Below, piece after piece: positions 51,203 through 61,122 of a stretch of DNA of 64,000 nt. Source of the DNA: Superficieibacter sp. HKU1. Lineage in GTDB: Bacteria; Pseudomonadota; Gammaproteobacteria; Enterobacterales; Enterobacteriaceae. The stretch lies in contig NZ_CP119754.1 in NCBI RefSeq assembly GCF_029319185.1, positions 186,001 through 250,000 of the forward strand, read 5' to 3'. The position numbers and the translations under genes were made by a program. Position 1 is the first letter of the stretch, and each line of letters starts with the position of its first letter. A model generated the notes under the pieces. That model ran no database searches and had not been told where the DNA came from. It worked only from the letters and a program-made list of their open reading frames with translations.

Positions 51203-52195
51203 TTACAGGTCGGTTTTTTTGTGGAAACCGTCTTTAATGACGGTGTCATCAATATTGCTCTTATTCACTTCAATAGGGGTCAGCAGGCGTGCCGGAACAT
51301 CTTTCAAACCGTTGTTCAGGGTAGAGTCCGCTTTCGGTTGCTGGCCATTCCCCAGCTCAACGGCGATTTCAGCGGCGGTGTTCGCCAAAAGGGTAATCGG
51401 CTTGTAGACGGTCATTGTCTGCGTCCCTGCGATAATGCGCTTTATCCCGGCAAGGTCGGCGTCCTGACCAGAGATGGAGACTTTACCTGCCAGCCCCTGC
51501 GCATCAAGCGCCTGAATTGCTCCTCCGGCGGTCGCGTCGTTAGAGGCCACCACCGCATCGATTTTGTTGTTATTCGCCGTTAATGCGTTTTCCATAATCT
51601 TGAGGGCATTTTCCGGCAGCCAGCCATCAACCCACTGATCGCCCACCACCTTTATTTTCCCCTGATCAATATAGGGTTTTAATACTTTCATCTGGCCAGC
51701 GCGGAACAGTTTTGCATTATTATCAACCGGTGAGTCACCCATCAGGAAGTAATTCCCCTGTGGCGTTTTATTTACCAGGCTTTGCGCCTGCATTTCGCCG
51801 ACTTTTTCGTTATCAAAAGAGATATAAAAATCGATGTCCGCATTGTTAATCATGCGGTCATAGGCCAGCACTTTAATACCTTCCTGCTTCGCTTCTTTTA
51901 CAACGTTGCTCAGCACTTGTCCGTTGTAAGGAATAATGACCAGCACGTCGACACCGCGATTGATCATATTTTCAATTTGCGACATCTGGGTTTCTTCGTT
52001 GCCATTCGCTGACTGAACAAATACTTTTGCGCCTAACGACTCTGCTTTTTTAACAAAAATATCGCGATCTTTCTGCCAGCGCTCCAGGCGTAGATCGTCA
52101 ATGGCCATACCGATTTTAATCTCTTTTGCATGAATCGCACCGCTTGCCAGTAGCAGTGAGGCGCAGAGCGTGAGACACAGGTTCTTTATTTTCAT
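51203..52195 (-). CDS. xylF: D-xylose-binding periplasmic protein
   Basis: The protein has 330 residues, as in K-12. A signal peptide (MKIKNLCLTLCASLLLASGAIHA) is followed by a type I periplasmic binding protein: KIGMAIDDLRLERWQKDRDIFVKKA, VIIPYNGQVLSNVVKEA, DGWLPENALKIMENAL and SNDATAGGAIQALD. Arg and Asn residues in these segments bind the pyranose. It is the first gene of xylFGH, divergent from xylA. Confidence 0.97.
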   Translation of the reverse strand: MKIKNLCLTLCASLLLASGAIHAKEIKIGMAIDDLRLERWQKDRDIFVKKAESLGAKVFVQSANGNEETQMSQIENMINRGVDVLVIIPYNGQVLSNVVKEAKQEGIKVLAYDRMINNADIDFYISFDNEKVGEMQAQSLVNKTPQGNYFLMGDSPVDNNAKLFRAGQMKVLKPYIDQGKIKVVGDQWVDGWLPENALKIMENALTANNNKIDAVVASNDATAGGAIQALDAQGLAGKVSISGQDADLAGIKRIIAGTQTMTVYKPITLLANTAAEIAVELGNGQQPKADSTLNNGLKDVPARLLTPIEVNKSNIDDTVIKDGFHKKTDL

Positions 52196-52568
52196 AATCG
52201 TGATGCCTTTTTGTAGGGTTAGGGTGGTGATATCAACGATAAAAGAAAAATTTACGGCTTAACACGCTGCAAATTTTTAACAGGTATACCGAAACTGGCA
52301 ATTACAGATTTTTATCTTTGCATTACGATATTTCGTTTATTTTCTAATTTATGACCGGGATCGGACTTTTATTGGTTGTTAGCAGACTTTTGCAATGTTG
52401 ACCGGAAGGACCCTCGTAAAAAAGAACCGGTGCATTTTTGCGAGCCAGCGCACGTTTGTGCATTCTCTTAATAGCAGTGTGAAATAACGTAATTGAGCAA
52501 GACGAGATGACGTTCCAGTATTACGGCTGAATCGACTACCCGCCGCGTCTCTGAATATGGAGTTCATT
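52196..52568. promoter_or_regulatory. xylF-xylA divergent control region
   Basis: This 373-base gap carries the promoters for xylFGH and xylAB. The right half resembles the K-12 xylA promoter from memory, with the conserved block AGCAGTGTGAAATAACGTAA at 52474-52493. CRP-like TGTGA arms stand at 52467-52470 (partial, TGTG) and 52478-52482. The middle (about 52290-52350) is very AT-rich with repeated TTTATTTTC/GAAA elements, the likely XylR sites. The exact XylR boxes could not be fixed by eye. Confidence 0.6.
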
Positions 52569-53891
52569 ATGCAAGCTTATTTTGACCAACTGGATCGCGT
52601 TCGTTACGAAGGACCCACATCAAAAAATCCTCTGGCGTTCCGCCACTACAACCCGGATGAACTGGTGCTGGGTAAACGCATGGAGGATCACCTGCGCTTC
52701 GCCGCCTGCTACTGGCATACTTTCTGCTGGAACGGCGCGGACATGTTCGGGGTGGGGTCCTTCGATCGTCCATGGCAGAAGCCAGGCGAGGCGCTGGAAC
52801 TGGCAAAACGTAAAGCTGATGTCGCGTTTGAATTTTTCCATAAGCTCAATGTGCCGTACTACTGCTTTCACGATGTGGATGTTTCGCCGGAAGGTGGCTC
52901 GCTGAAAGAATATCTGCGTAATTTTGCCGAAATGATGGATTACCTGGGCGAAAAACAACAGCAAAGCGGCGTGAAGTTGCTGTGGGGGACAGCCAACTGC
53001 TTTACCCACCCACGTTATGGTGCAGGCGCAGCCACTAACCCGGATCCAGAGGTCTTCAGTTGGGCGGCCACTCAGGTGGTGACGGCAATGAATGCCACGC
53101 ACAAGTTGGGCGGTGAAAACTACGTTCTGTGGGGCGGTCGTGAAGGGTATGAAACCCTGCTGAATACCGATCTGCGTCAGGAGCGTGAACAAATCGGCCG
53201 CTTTATGCAGATGGTCGTGGATCATAAACATAAAATTGGTTTCCAGGGCACATTGTTGATCGAACCAAAACCGCAGGAGCCAACGAAGCACCAGTACGAC
53301 TATGACGTGGCAACCGTCTACGGTTTCCTCAGGCAGTTTGGTCTGGAAAAAGAGATCAAAGTGAACATTGAAGCTAACCATGCCACGCTGGCGGGCCACT
53401 CTTTCCATCATGAAATTGCGTCAGCGATTGCACTGGGGATCTTTGGTTCCGTCGATGCTAACCGTGGCGATCCGCAGCTTGGCTGGGATACCGATCAGTT
53501 CCCGAACAGCGTGGAAGAGAATGCGCTGGTGATGTATGAAATCCTCAAAGCGGGTGGTTTAACGACGGGTGGCCTGAACTTTGACGCCAAAGTGCGTCGC
53601 CAGAGTACAGATAAATATGACCTTTTTTACGGGCATATTGGTGCGATGGATACCATGGCAATGGCGCTGAAAATCGCAGCGCAAATGGTTGAAGATGGCG
53701 AGCTGGATCGGCGAGTGGCGAAACGCTACAGCGGCTGGAACGGCGAACTGGGTCAGCAGATCCTCAAAGGTCAGCTAAGTCTTGCCGACATTGCAAAATA
53801 CGCTGAGCAGCACAACCTGGCTCCGCAGCATCAAAGCGGTCATCAGGAACTGCTGGAGAATGTGGTTAACGGCTATCTTTTCAACAAATAA
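52569..53891 (+). CDS. xylA: Xylose isomerase
   Basis: From MQAYFDQLDRVRYEG the protein has 440 residues, as in K-12. XylA converts D-xylose to D-xylulose and needs two divalent metals. Motifs are FCWNGADMFG, YYCFHDVDVSPEG with the catalytic histidine (about 101-104), YVLWGGREGYETLLNTD, the metal glutamate in LIEPKPQEPTKHQYDYD (about 232) and ANHATLAGHSFHHE. GGAG precedes the ATG. xylB follows after 52 bases. Confidence 0.98.
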   Translation: MQAYFDQLDRVRYEGPTSKNPLAFRHYNPDELVLGKRMEDHLRFAACYWHTFCWNGADMFGVGSFDRPWQKPGEALELAKRKADVAFEFFHKLNVPYYCFHDVDVSPEGGSLKEYLRNFAEMMDYLGEKQQQSGVKLLWGTANCFTHPRYGAGAATNPDPEVFSWAATQVVTAMNATHKLGGENYVLWGGREGYETLLNTDLRQEREQIGRFMQMVVDHKHKIGFQGTLLIEPKPQEPTKHQYDYDVATVYGFLRQFGLEKEIKVNIEANHATLAGHSFHHEIASAIALGIFGSVDANRGDPQLGWDTDQFPNSVEENALVMYEILKAGGLTTGGLNFDAKVRRQSTDKYDLFYGHIGAMDTMAMALKIAAQMVEDGELDRRVAKRYSGWNGELGQQILKGQLSLADIAKYAEQHNLAPQHQSGHQELLENVVNGYLFNK

Positions 53892-53943
53892 GCGGTTTGG
53901 CCCGGTATGCCGGGCCATTATTAGCAGATAAGGAGTGGTCACT

Positions 53944-55404
53944 ATGTATATCGGGATAGATCTGGGAACCTCCGGCGTAAAAGCCATCTTGCTGGACGAA
54001 CAGGGAAATGTCGTGGCGTCTCAGACAGAGAAACTGACCGTTTCACGCCTGCATCCTTTATGGTCGGAGCAGGATCCTGAGCACTGGTGGCTGGCGACGG
54101 ATCGCGCCATAAAAGCGTTAGGCGCGCAGCATTCCTTGCGTGCTGTAAAGGCAATCGGTATCGCCGGGCAAATGCACGGCGCGACGCTGCTCGATCATCA
54201 ACAGCGCGTGCTGCGCCCGGCAATCCTGTGGAATGATGGCCGCTGCGGCGAGGAGTGCGCCATGCTGGAGGCGAAGGTGCCTGAGTCCCGCGCGATTACT
54301 GGCAACCTGATGATGCCGGGGTTTACGGCACCCAAACTCCTGTGGGTGCAGCGCCATGAACCCGACGTTTTTCGCCAGATTGACAAGGTACTGCTACCCA
54401 AAGATTATCTGCGTCTGCGTCTGCGCATGACGGGCGAGTTTGCCAGCGATATGTCAGATGCCGCGGGTACGATGTGGATGGATGTGAAAAAGCGTGACTG
54501 GAGCGATGAAATGCTTGCAGCCTGCCAGCTCACCCGCGCGCAGATGCCCGCGCTCTTTGAAGGAAGTGAAATTACCGGCAGTTTGTTGCCAGACGTTGCG
54601 GATGCGTGGAATATGTCCGCCGTGCCGGTGGTCGCTGGCGGCGGTGACAATGCCGCGGGGGCGGTTGGCGTCGGTATGGCGGACGTCGGCCAGGCGATGC
54701 TTTCGCTGGGTACCTCCGGCGTCTATTTTGCCGTCAGTAACGGATTTTTAAGTAAGCCGGAAAGTGCAGTGCACAGTTTCTGCCATGCGCTACCAGCACG
54801 CTGGCATTTAATGTCCGTGATGCTTAGTGCGGCATCCTGCCTCGACTGGGCGGCGAAACTTACCGGGCTGAATTCGGTGCCTGCGCTGATCGCCGCGGCA
54901 CAGGAAGCAGATGAAAATGCAGGCGCTGTCTGGTTCCTGCCCTATCTCTCTGGCGAACGGACGCCGCACAATAATCCGCAGGCAAAAGGCGTCTTTTTTG
55001 GTCTGACCCATCAGCATGGACCGGCTGAACTGGCCTGTTCGGTGCTGGAAGGGGTTGGATATGCGCTGGCGGACGGTATTGATGCGGTTCATGCCTGCGG
55101 TGTGACACCTGAAAGTATCACCCTGATTGGCGGCGGTGCGCGTAGCGCCTGGTGGCGTCAGATGCTGGCCAATATTACGGGTCATCAGATGGATTATCGC
55201 ACCGGCGGCGACGTTGGTCCCGCGCTGGGCGCAGCCAGGCTGGCTCAGCTGGCGATGAATCCGGAGCGTCCGCTATCCGAACTTCTGCCACAACTGCCGC
55301 TTGAACAAACGCATCTGCCTGATGCCGCTCGTCACGCCCGCTATGGCGAACGACGTGAAACCTTCCACCAGATCTACCAGCAACTGCTGCCGCTGATGTC
55401 CTGA
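53944..55404 (+). CDS. xylB: Xylulokinase
   Basis: From MYIGIDLGTSGVKAI the protein has 486 residues (K-12: 484). It phosphorylates D-xylulose to D-xylulose 5-phosphate. It is a FGGY kinase: DLGTSGVKAILLDE (6-19), GIAGQMHGATLLD with Met77-His78 contact to xylulose, NDGRCGEEC, catalytic aspartate in GGGDNAAGAVGVG (about 233) and LIGGGARSAWWRQMLANITG. It ends the xylAB operon. Confidence 0.97.
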   Translation: MYIGIDLGTSGVKAILLDEQGNVVASQTEKLTVSRLHPLWSEQDPEHWWLATDRAIKALGAQHSLRAVKAIGIAGQMHGATLLDHQQRVLRPAILWNDGRCGEECAMLEAKVPESRAITGNLMMPGFTAPKLLWVQRHEPDVFRQIDKVLLPKDYLRLRLRMTGEFASDMSDAAGTMWMDVKKRDWSDEMLAACQLTRAQMPALFEGSEITGSLLPDVADAWNMSAVPVVAGGGDNAAGAVGVGMADVGQAMLSLGTSGVYFAVSNGFLSKPESAVHSFCHALPARWHLMSVMLSAASCLDWAAKLTGLNSVPALIAAAQEADENAGAVWFLPYLSGERTPHNNPQAKGVFFGLTHQHGPAELACSVLEGVGYALADGIDAVHACGVTPESITLIGGGARSAWWRQMLANITGHQMDYRTGGDVGPALGAARLAQLAMNPERPLSELLPQLPLEQTHLPDAARHARYGERRETFHQIYQQLLPLMS

Positions 55405-55409
55405 TCCCC

Positions 55410-55442
55410 ATCCCTCCTTGCCTGCAAGTGAGGGATTATTTT
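55410..55442 (+). terminator. Terminator of xylAB
   Basis: ATCCCTC-CTTGC pairs with GCAAG-T-GAGGGAT (one bulged T, 2-base loop), followed by TATTTT. It begins six bases past the xylB stop. Confidence 0.75.
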
Positions 55443-55581
55443 AATGGATACACGGACTTATATTATTAGTTAGCGATATGAATTTATTCTGAATTGCTGA
55501 TTCATTCTCTCTTCAGTTAAGTATCTGAGCGCTGCTCTGCTCCATAATGCTTTTTCCTCGGAGTAGGAAAAGGGGCTACAG

Positions 55582-55962
55582 ATGGGTAATACAAGTGGGG
55601 TGTTATATACTCGCGCAGCAAAAATCGCTTTGCCGGTAGGGATTCTGGTTTATGCAACGGGATTATGGCCTATTTGCACAACGTTGAGTGAAAAGGGGTA
55701 TTACATCGCATTGTTAGCGTTGGGCCTGTTTTCTGCTGTGGTTTACGTGCATCTAAGACGCCATCATTGCTTCAGTGCGTTGATGAAGATGTGGTGTCAA
55801 CTGATGCTACTGATTTCGATGGGGCTACTTGCCGTTGGACTGTGGAATGAGCCCATCACGCTAAGTCAGCGAATTATCTACTTTGTCGCCTGGGTTATCA
55901 GCCTGATTGCCATGACGGTTTGTTTAAAGGCAAGGTACATCGCAGATCCTGAGCAGCGGTAA
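55582..55962 (+). CDS. yiaB: YiaAB-domain inner membrane protein YiaB
   Basis: The protein has 126 residues (K-12 YiaB: 113). It has four hydrophobic segments (about 13-31, 38-56, 70-87, 97-116) in the paired YiaAB arrangement, with TTLSEKGYYIALLALGLFSAVVY and GLLAVGLWNEPITLSQRIIY. Its function is unknown. It precedes yiaA by 37 bases on the same strand. It is clearly more diverged from K-12 than its neighbours, especially at the N-terminus. Confidence 0.88.
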   Translation: MGNTSGVLYTRAAKIALPVGILVYATGLWPICTTLSEKGYYIALLALGLFSAVVYVHLRRHHCFSALMKMWCQLMLLISMGLLAVGLWNEPITLSQRIIYFVAWVISLIAMTVCLKARYIADPEQR

Positions 55963-55999
55963 AATCAAATTTAAGGATGACCTAAAAAGAAGGATTTTT

Positions 56000-56437
56000 A
56001 TGATGGAAAGAAAAGTCGTTGTCTCACCAGCGTTTAACCTGGTGTCATGGATCGCGCTCGTCGCTGGAATTGTGGTTTATCTGCTGGGTCTGTGGAACGC
56101 AGAAATGCAACTCAATGAGAAAGGCTACTATTTTGCCGTACTGGTGCTGGGGCTGTTCTCCGCGATGTCTTATCAAAAGACCGTCCGCGATCGGCTGGAA
56201 AATATTCCGACAACGCCGCTGTATTACATCGCGTGTCTGGCAACGTTTATTATCGCCGTGGGCCTGCTGGTGGTCGGACTGTGGAATGCAACCCTGCTGA
56301 TGAGCGAAAAAGGTTTCTACGCCCTCGCTTTCTTCTTAAGCCTGTTTGGCATTGTGGCGGTACAGAAAAACGTCCGTGACGGCTGGGATCGCAGCGCAGA
56401 GCTTTCTGGTGAACCCTTACAGGAGAGTGGCGAGTAG
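56000..56437 (+). CDS. yiaA: YiaAB-domain inner membrane protein YiaA
   Basis: The protein has 145 residues, as in K-12 YiaA. It has two tandem YiaAB repeats, each of two membrane segments: YLLGLWNAEMQLNEKGYYFAVLVLGLFSA and VVGLWNATLLMSEKGFYALAFFLSLFG. The repeated GLWNA...EKG(Y/F)Y unit is plain. Its function is unknown. AAGGA precedes tandem ATG codons. It is likely cotranscribed with yiaB. Confidence 0.93.
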   Translation: MMERKVVVSPAFNLVSWIALVAGIVVYLLGLWNAEMQLNEKGYYFAVLVLGLFSAMSYQKTVRDRLENIPTTPLYYIACLATFIIAVGLLVVGLWNATLLMSEKGFYALAFFLSLFGIVAVQKNVRDGWDRSAELSGEPLQESGE

Positions 56438-56477
56438 CATTTTGTGCCGGGGAACACCCCGGCATCTCACATGCCTG

Positions 56478-57473
56478 CTAACTCACCAGCCTGCGCGTAT
56501 CCAGATGCTGAAGCAGCATAGACAGCAGCAGGCTACCCGCCACCGTCGCGCTAAAGATCCAAAGAATGTCCAGCAGCGGCCAGCGAGTCAGCTCCACGCC
56601 GTTAGTGCGTAACGCATGGATTATGAGCGCATGAAAACCATAAATCCCCAGAGAATAACGCGAAATAATACTCAGTCCGGGCAAGGTGCGCGCGTTAAGC
56701 GTATTTTTCACCAGCGTCAGCAGTGATACCGCGCAGAGAAAGACCGCTGGACCACAGTAGAGGTACCACGTATCGGCAAAACTGCCGCGCCATTTCAGCT
56801 CATGCAGCGTGCCGCGTGAAATTACATAGACTGCCATGATGAACAGCGCCGCGCACAGCACGGTAAGCGACTTCTTATTAGTGTCGAGCATGCCGATAGC
56901 GCGCCCGAGCATGCCGTACAGGACATAATAAAATGTGTCGCCGCTGATATAGAGATTCACCGGGAGCCATTCAACGCTGCCAATCTTTTGCGAGACGGTA
57001 TTTGGATTCGCGACGACGCCAATCACCACGATCAGCGCCAGCAGCATTTTACCGCTGACATTTTTTACCTGGATTAAAGGTGACACCAGGTAGATCACGA
57101 TAATGGCGAAGAAAAACCACAGATGATAAAAAACAGGTTTTTGCAGCAAATAGCGCAGTGAGAGTTCACCGTTTATCGACGTAAAGCCCCAGATATAGAG
57201 CAGGGCGACGGCGCTATAAAACAGCAGACAGAGTACGATACGCAGGAAGTGGCGCGGCTGAGCGCTACGCTCGCCAAAAAAGAGATAGCCCGAAATCATA
57301 AAAAACAGCGGTACGCTCACCCGCGAGGCGGAATTGAGGACGTTAGCAATATTCCAGTCTATATGGCCGATGACGGTCGGGTTGGTAATGTACCAGGTGG
57401 TAGTATGGATCATCACCACCATCAGGCACGCAATCCCTCGCAAATTCTCTATCCAGTGTATTTTTGACGACAT
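56478..57473 (-). CDS. wecH: O-acetyltransferase WecH (enterobacterial common antigen)
   Basis: From MSSKIHWIENLRGIACLMV the protein has 331 residues, as in K-12 WecH (YiaH). It is a membrane acyltransferase-3 family enzyme with about ten hydrophobic segments; WecH O-acetylates GlcNAc residues of the enterobacterial common antigen. The motif LRGIACLMVVMIHTTTWY (about 10-27) has the family Arg and His, and RVSVPLFFMISGYLFFGE follows. A longer frame adds 39 residues, rejected on the K-12 match. It converges on yiaA. Confidence 0.93.
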   Translation of the reverse strand: MSSKIHWIENLRGIACLMVVMIHTTTWYITNPTVIGHIDWNIANVLNSASRVSVPLFFMISGYLFFGERSAQPRHFLRIVLCLLFYSAVALLYIWGFTSINGELSLRYLLQKPVFYHLWFFFAIIVIYLVSPLIQVKNVSGKMLLALIVVIGVVANPNTVSQKIGSVEWLPVNLYISGDTFYYVLYGMLGRAIGMLDTNKKSLTVLCAALFIMAVYVISRGTLHELKWRGSFADTWYLYCGPAVFLCAVSLLTLVKNTLNARTLPGLSIISRYSLGIYGFHALIIHALRTNGVELTRWPLLDILWIFSATVAGSLLLSMLLQHLDTRRLVS

Positions 57474-57659
57474 CAGTCTCCTGCTTTCCTCTTTTACCGG
57501 GGTTTTCTTCCTATTTTGCTTGAGATTCTGATTAGATAATTCTGAATTTACGGACGGCAGCTTGTACAAGCCATTTGCCATTATCAACATCTGCAGGTAG
57601 AAATATCCTATACAACTATCACCATTAAAAATAACAGGTAATTAACGAGGCGCGGGAAA

Positions 57660-57959
57660 ATGACCTTAAAAAAGCTAATGCCTGTCATATTCATGCTGCT
57701 GGCAGGCTGCCAGAGTGCGCCAGAAACGGTGCAAAAAGCGCAGAAAGCGAAAGTAGGACCGGCGCGCTCGCTGGATATGGAGACGCTATGTAAGGGGCAG
57801 GCGGCCTGGCGTTACAATACGGGCGCGCAAAAAATAAACGTTATTGGCTTTGAGCAATTTCAGGGAAGTTATGAGATGCGCGGTTATACTGCACGAAAAG
57901 AGGGTTTTATCTGCTCATTTGATGCAGATGGCCAGTTTTTACACCTTTCTATGCGCTAA
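57660..57959 (+). CDS. ysaB: Lipoprotein YsaB
   Basis: The protein has 99 residues, as in K-12 YsaB. A type II signal peptide ends in the lipobox LLAGC (Cys17). The mature part resembles K-12 throughout: SLDMETLCKGQAAWRYNTG, FEQFQGSYEMRGYTARKEGFICSFDADGQFLHLSMR, with two further cysteines (54 and 86 region). Its function is unknown. GAGG lies nine bases before the ATG; it stands 105 bases upstream of glyQ. Confidence 0.9.
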   Translation: MTLKKLMPVIFMLLAGCQSAPETVQKAQKAKVGPARSLDMETLCKGQAAWRYNTGAQKINVIGFEQFQGSYEMRGYTARKEGFICSFDADGQFLHLSMR

Positions 57960-58064
57960 CAGGCCAATTTTCCCCATTCTACCCGCTTTCGTACTGTATA
58001 TCTTGCAGTCAGCGGGTATACTGGTCGCTTCCTTTAAATCCACACGTATCCAGCACGAAATACT

Positions 58065-58976
58065 ATGCAAAAGTTTGATACCAGGACCTTCCAGGGCCTG
58101 ATCCTGACCTTACAGGATTACTGGGCTCGCCAGGGCTGCACCATCGTTCAACCACTGGACATGGAAGTCGGCGCGGGAACTTCTCACCCGATGACCAGCC
58201 TGCGCGCGCTGGGGCCAGAGCCCATGGCAACCGCTTATGTTCAGCCTTCTCGTCGTCCAACCGACGGTCGCTATGGCGAAAACCCGAACCGTTTACAGCA
58301 CTACTATCAGTTCCAGGTGGTGATTAAGCCCTCTCCGGACAATATCCAGGAGCTGTATCTCGGATCGCTAAAAGAGCTGGGCATGGACCCGACTATTCAC
58401 GACATTCGCTTCGTCGAAGACAACTGGGAAAACCCGACGCTGGGCGCCTGGGGTCTCGGCTGGGAAGTGTGGCTGAACGGCATGGAAGTCACGCAATTTA
58501 CCTACTTCCAGCAGGTCGGTGGCCTGGAATGTAAACCGGTAACCGGGGAAATCACCTACGGTCTGGAACGTCTGGCGATGTACATTCAGGGCGTGGACAG
58601 CGTTTACGACCTGGTCTGGAGCGACGGCCCGCTGGGTAAAACCACTTATGGCGACGTGTTCCATCAGAACGAAGTGGAGCAATCCACCTACAACTTCGAA
58701 TACGCCGATGTGGACTTCCTGTTCACCTGCTTCGAACAGTATGAGAAAGAAGCACAGCAGTTGCTGGCGCTGGAAAACCCGCTGCCGCTGCCTGCTTATG
58801 AACGTATTCTGAAGGCCGCCCACAGCTTCAACCTGCTGGATGCGCGTAAAGCCATCTCCGTTACCGAGCGTCAGCGCTATATCCTGCGCATTCGCACCCT
58901 GACCAAAGCGGTAGCTGAAGCTTACTATGCTTCCCGTGAAGCCCTCGGCTTCCCGATGTGCAACAAGAATAACTAA
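58065..58976 (+). CDS. glyQ: Glycine-tRNA ligase alpha subunit
   Basis: The protein has 303 residues, as in K-12. It is the catalytic subunit of the alpha2beta2 glycyl-tRNA synthetase (class II). Motif 2-type RPTDGRYGENPNRLQHYYQFQV (about 64-85) and the motif 3 region GEITYGLERLAMYIQG (about 162-177) are visible. The sequence is nearly identical to K-12. glyS begins 9 bases after the stop. Confidence 0.98.
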   Translation: MQKFDTRTFQGLILTLQDYWARQGCTIVQPLDMEVGAGTSHPMTSLRALGPEPMATAYVQPSRRPTDGRYGENPNRLQHYYQFQVVIKPSPDNIQELYLGSLKELGMDPTIHDIRFVEDNWENPTLGAWGLGWEVWLNGMEVTQFTYFQQVGGLECKPVTGEITYGLERLAMYIQGVDSVYDLVWSDGPLGKTTYGDVFHQNEVEQSTYNFEYADVDFLFTCFEQYEKEAQQLLALENPLPLPAYERILKAAHSFNLLDARKAISVTERQRYILRIRTLTKAVAEAYYASREALGFPMCNKNN

Positions 58977-58985
58977 GAGGCGGCC

Positions 58986-61055
58986 ATGTCTGAAAAAACT
59001 TTTCTGGTGGAAATCGGCACTGAAGAGCTGCCACCAAAAGCCCTGCGCAGCCTGGCGGAATCTTTTGCTGCGAATGTTACGTCTGAGCTGGATAACGCTG
59101 GCCTCGCGCATGGCAACGTTGAATGGTTTGCTGCCCCGCGCCGTCTGGCGCTGAAAGTCGCGAATCTTGCTGAGTCTCAGGCCGATCGCGAAGTTGAAAA
59201 ACGCGGTCCGGCAATTTCCCAGGCGTTTGACGCTGAAGGCAAGCCGAGCAAAGCGGCGGAAGGCTGGGCGCGGGGCTGCGGGATCACCGTAGACCAGGCC
59301 GAGCGTCTGACCACCGATAAAGGCGAGTGGCTGCTGTATCGCGCGCATGTTAAAGGCAAAAGCGCAGAGACGCTGCTGCCGAACATGATTGCTACCTCAC
59401 TGGCGAAGCTGCCGATCCCGAAACTGATGCGCTGGGGCGCGTCTGACGTCCACTTCGTGCGCCCGGTTCACACCGTGACGCTGCTGCTGGGCGACAAAGT
59501 GATCCCGGCAACGATTCTGGGTATTCAGTCCGATCGCGTGATTCGCGGTCACCGCTTTATGGGCGAGCCGGAATTCACCATCGACAATGCCGACCAGTAT
59601 CCGCAAATCCTGCTGGAGCGCGGGAAAGTGATTGCTGATTACGAACTGCGTAAAGCCAAAATTAAAGCCGATGCTGAAGAAGCAGCACGTCACATTGGCG
59701 GTAATGCAGATCTGAGCGAAAGCCTGCTGGAAGAAGTCACCTCGCTGGTGGAATGGCCGGTGGTACTGACCGCAAAATTCGAAGAGAAATTCCTCGCGGT
59801 GCCGGCGGAAGCGCTGGTCTACACGATGAAAGGCGACCAGAAGTATTTCCCGGTTTATGCCGATGACGGCAAACTGCTGCCGAACTTTATCTTCGTCGCT
59901 AATATCGAGTCGAAAGATCCGATTCAGATTATCTCCGGTAACGAGAAAGTGGTGCGTCCGCGTCTGGCGGATGCTGAGTTCTTCTTCAACACCGACCGTA
60001 AAAAACGTCTGGAAGATCATCTGCCGCGTCTGCAAACCGTACTGTTCCAGCAGCAGCTGGGCACCCTGCGCGACAAGACCGACCGGATTCAGGCGCTGGC
60101 GGGCTGGATCGCTGAACAAATCGGTGCCGATGTTAACCACGCGACCCGCGCGGGCCTGCTGTCCAAGTGCGACCTGATGACCAACATGGTCTTCGAGTTC
60201 ACCGACACTCAGGGCGTAATGGGGATGCACTACGCACGTCATGATGGCGAAGCGGAAGACGTGGCCGTTGCCCTCAATGAACAGTATCAGCCGCGTTTCG
60301 CCGGTGATGCGCTGCCATCTAACCTGGTGGCGTGTTCTGTGGCGATTGCCGATAAGATGGATACCCTGGCGGGGATCTTTGGTATCGGCCAGCATCCGAA
60401 AGGCGACAAAGATCCGTTTGCGCTGCGTCGTGCCGCACTGGGCGTATTGCGCATCATCGTTGAGAAGAACCTGAATCTCGATCTGCAAACGCTGACTGAA
60501 GAAGCGGTGCGTCTGTACGGCGACAAGCTAACCAACGCGAAAGTCGTTGATGAAGTCATCGATTTCATGCTCGGTCGCTTCCGCGCCTGGTATCAGGACG
60601 AAGGCTACACCGTCGACACCATTCAGGCGGTGCTGGCTCGTCGTCCGACCCGTCCGGCGGATTTCGATGCCCGTATGAAGGCGGTCTCGCACTTCCGTAC
60701 GCTGGAAGAAGCGGCGGCGCTGGCGGCAGCGAATAAGCGTGTCTCCAACATTCTGGCGAAAGCTACCGAGCCGCTGAACGATATCGTTCACGCTTCTGTG
60801 TTAAAAGAAGCGGCGGAGATCAAGCTGGCGGGTCATCTGGTGGTGCTGCGCGATAAGCTACAACCGTACTTCGCTGCTGGTCGTTATCAGGAAGCGCTGA
60901 TCGAACTGGCGTCCCTGCGCGAGCCGGTGGATGAGTTCTTCGAGCAGGTGATGGTCAATGCGGAAGAGAAAGATGTCCGTCTGAACCGTCTGACGCTGCT
61001 GTCGAAGCTGCGCGAGCTGTTCCTGCAGGTGGCGGATATTTCGCTGCTGCAGTAA
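58986..61055 (+). CDS. glyS: Glycine-tRNA ligase beta subunit
   Basis: The protein has 689 residues, as in K-12. It is the tRNA-binding subunit of glycyl-tRNA synthetase. The N-terminal region EIGTEELPPKALRSLAESF (about 8-26), the central KGDQKYFPVYADDGKLLPNF and HD-type LSKCDLMTNMVFEFTDTQGVMG are seen. The C-terminal anticodon-binding domain (about 580-689) includes LREPVDEFFEQVMVNAEEKDVRLNRLTLL. GAGG lies eight bases before the ATG. Confidence 0.98.
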   Translation: MSEKTFLVEIGTEELPPKALRSLAESFAANVTSELDNAGLAHGNVEWFAAPRRLALKVANLAESQADREVEKRGPAISQAFDAEGKPSKAAEGWARGCGITVDQAERLTTDKGEWLLYRAHVKGKSAETLLPNMIATSLAKLPIPKLMRWGASDVHFVRPVHTVTLLLGDKVIPATILGIQSDRVIRGHRFMGEPEFTIDNADQYPQILLERGKVIADYELRKAKIKADAEEAARHIGGNADLSESLLEEVTSLVEWPVVLTAKFEEKFLAVPAEALVYTMKGDQKYFPVYADDGKLLPNFIFVANIESKDPIQIISGNEKVVRPRLADAEFFFNTDRKKRLEDHLPRLQTVLFQQQLGTLRDKTDRIQALAGWIAEQIGADVNHATRAGLLSKCDLMTNMVFEFTDTQGVMGMHYARHDGEAEDVAVALNEQYQPRFAGDALPSNLVACSVAIADKMDTLAGIFGIGQHPKGDKDPFALRRAALGVLRIIVEKNLNLDLQTLTEEAVRLYGDKLTNAKVVDEVIDFMLGRFRAWYQDEGYTVDTIQAVLARRPTRPADFDARMKAVSHFRTLEEAAALAAANKRVSNILAKATEPLNDIVHASVLKEAAEIKLAGHLVVLRDKLQPYFAAGRYQEALIELASLREPVDEFFEQVMVNAEEKDVRLNRLTLLSKLRELFLQVADISLLQ

Positions 61056-61064
61056 GAATAAAAG

Positions 61065-61088
61065 ACCCGCAGAAATGCGGGTTTTTTA
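61065..61088 (+). terminator. Rho-independent terminator of glyQS
   Basis: ACCCGCA and TGCGGGT form a 7-bp stem with the tetraloop GAAA, followed by a run of six T. It is 10 bases past the glyS stop. Confidence 0.92.
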
Positions 61089-61122
61089 TAGTTAGTTATC
61101 CCGAAGAGAAAGACGTAAATTT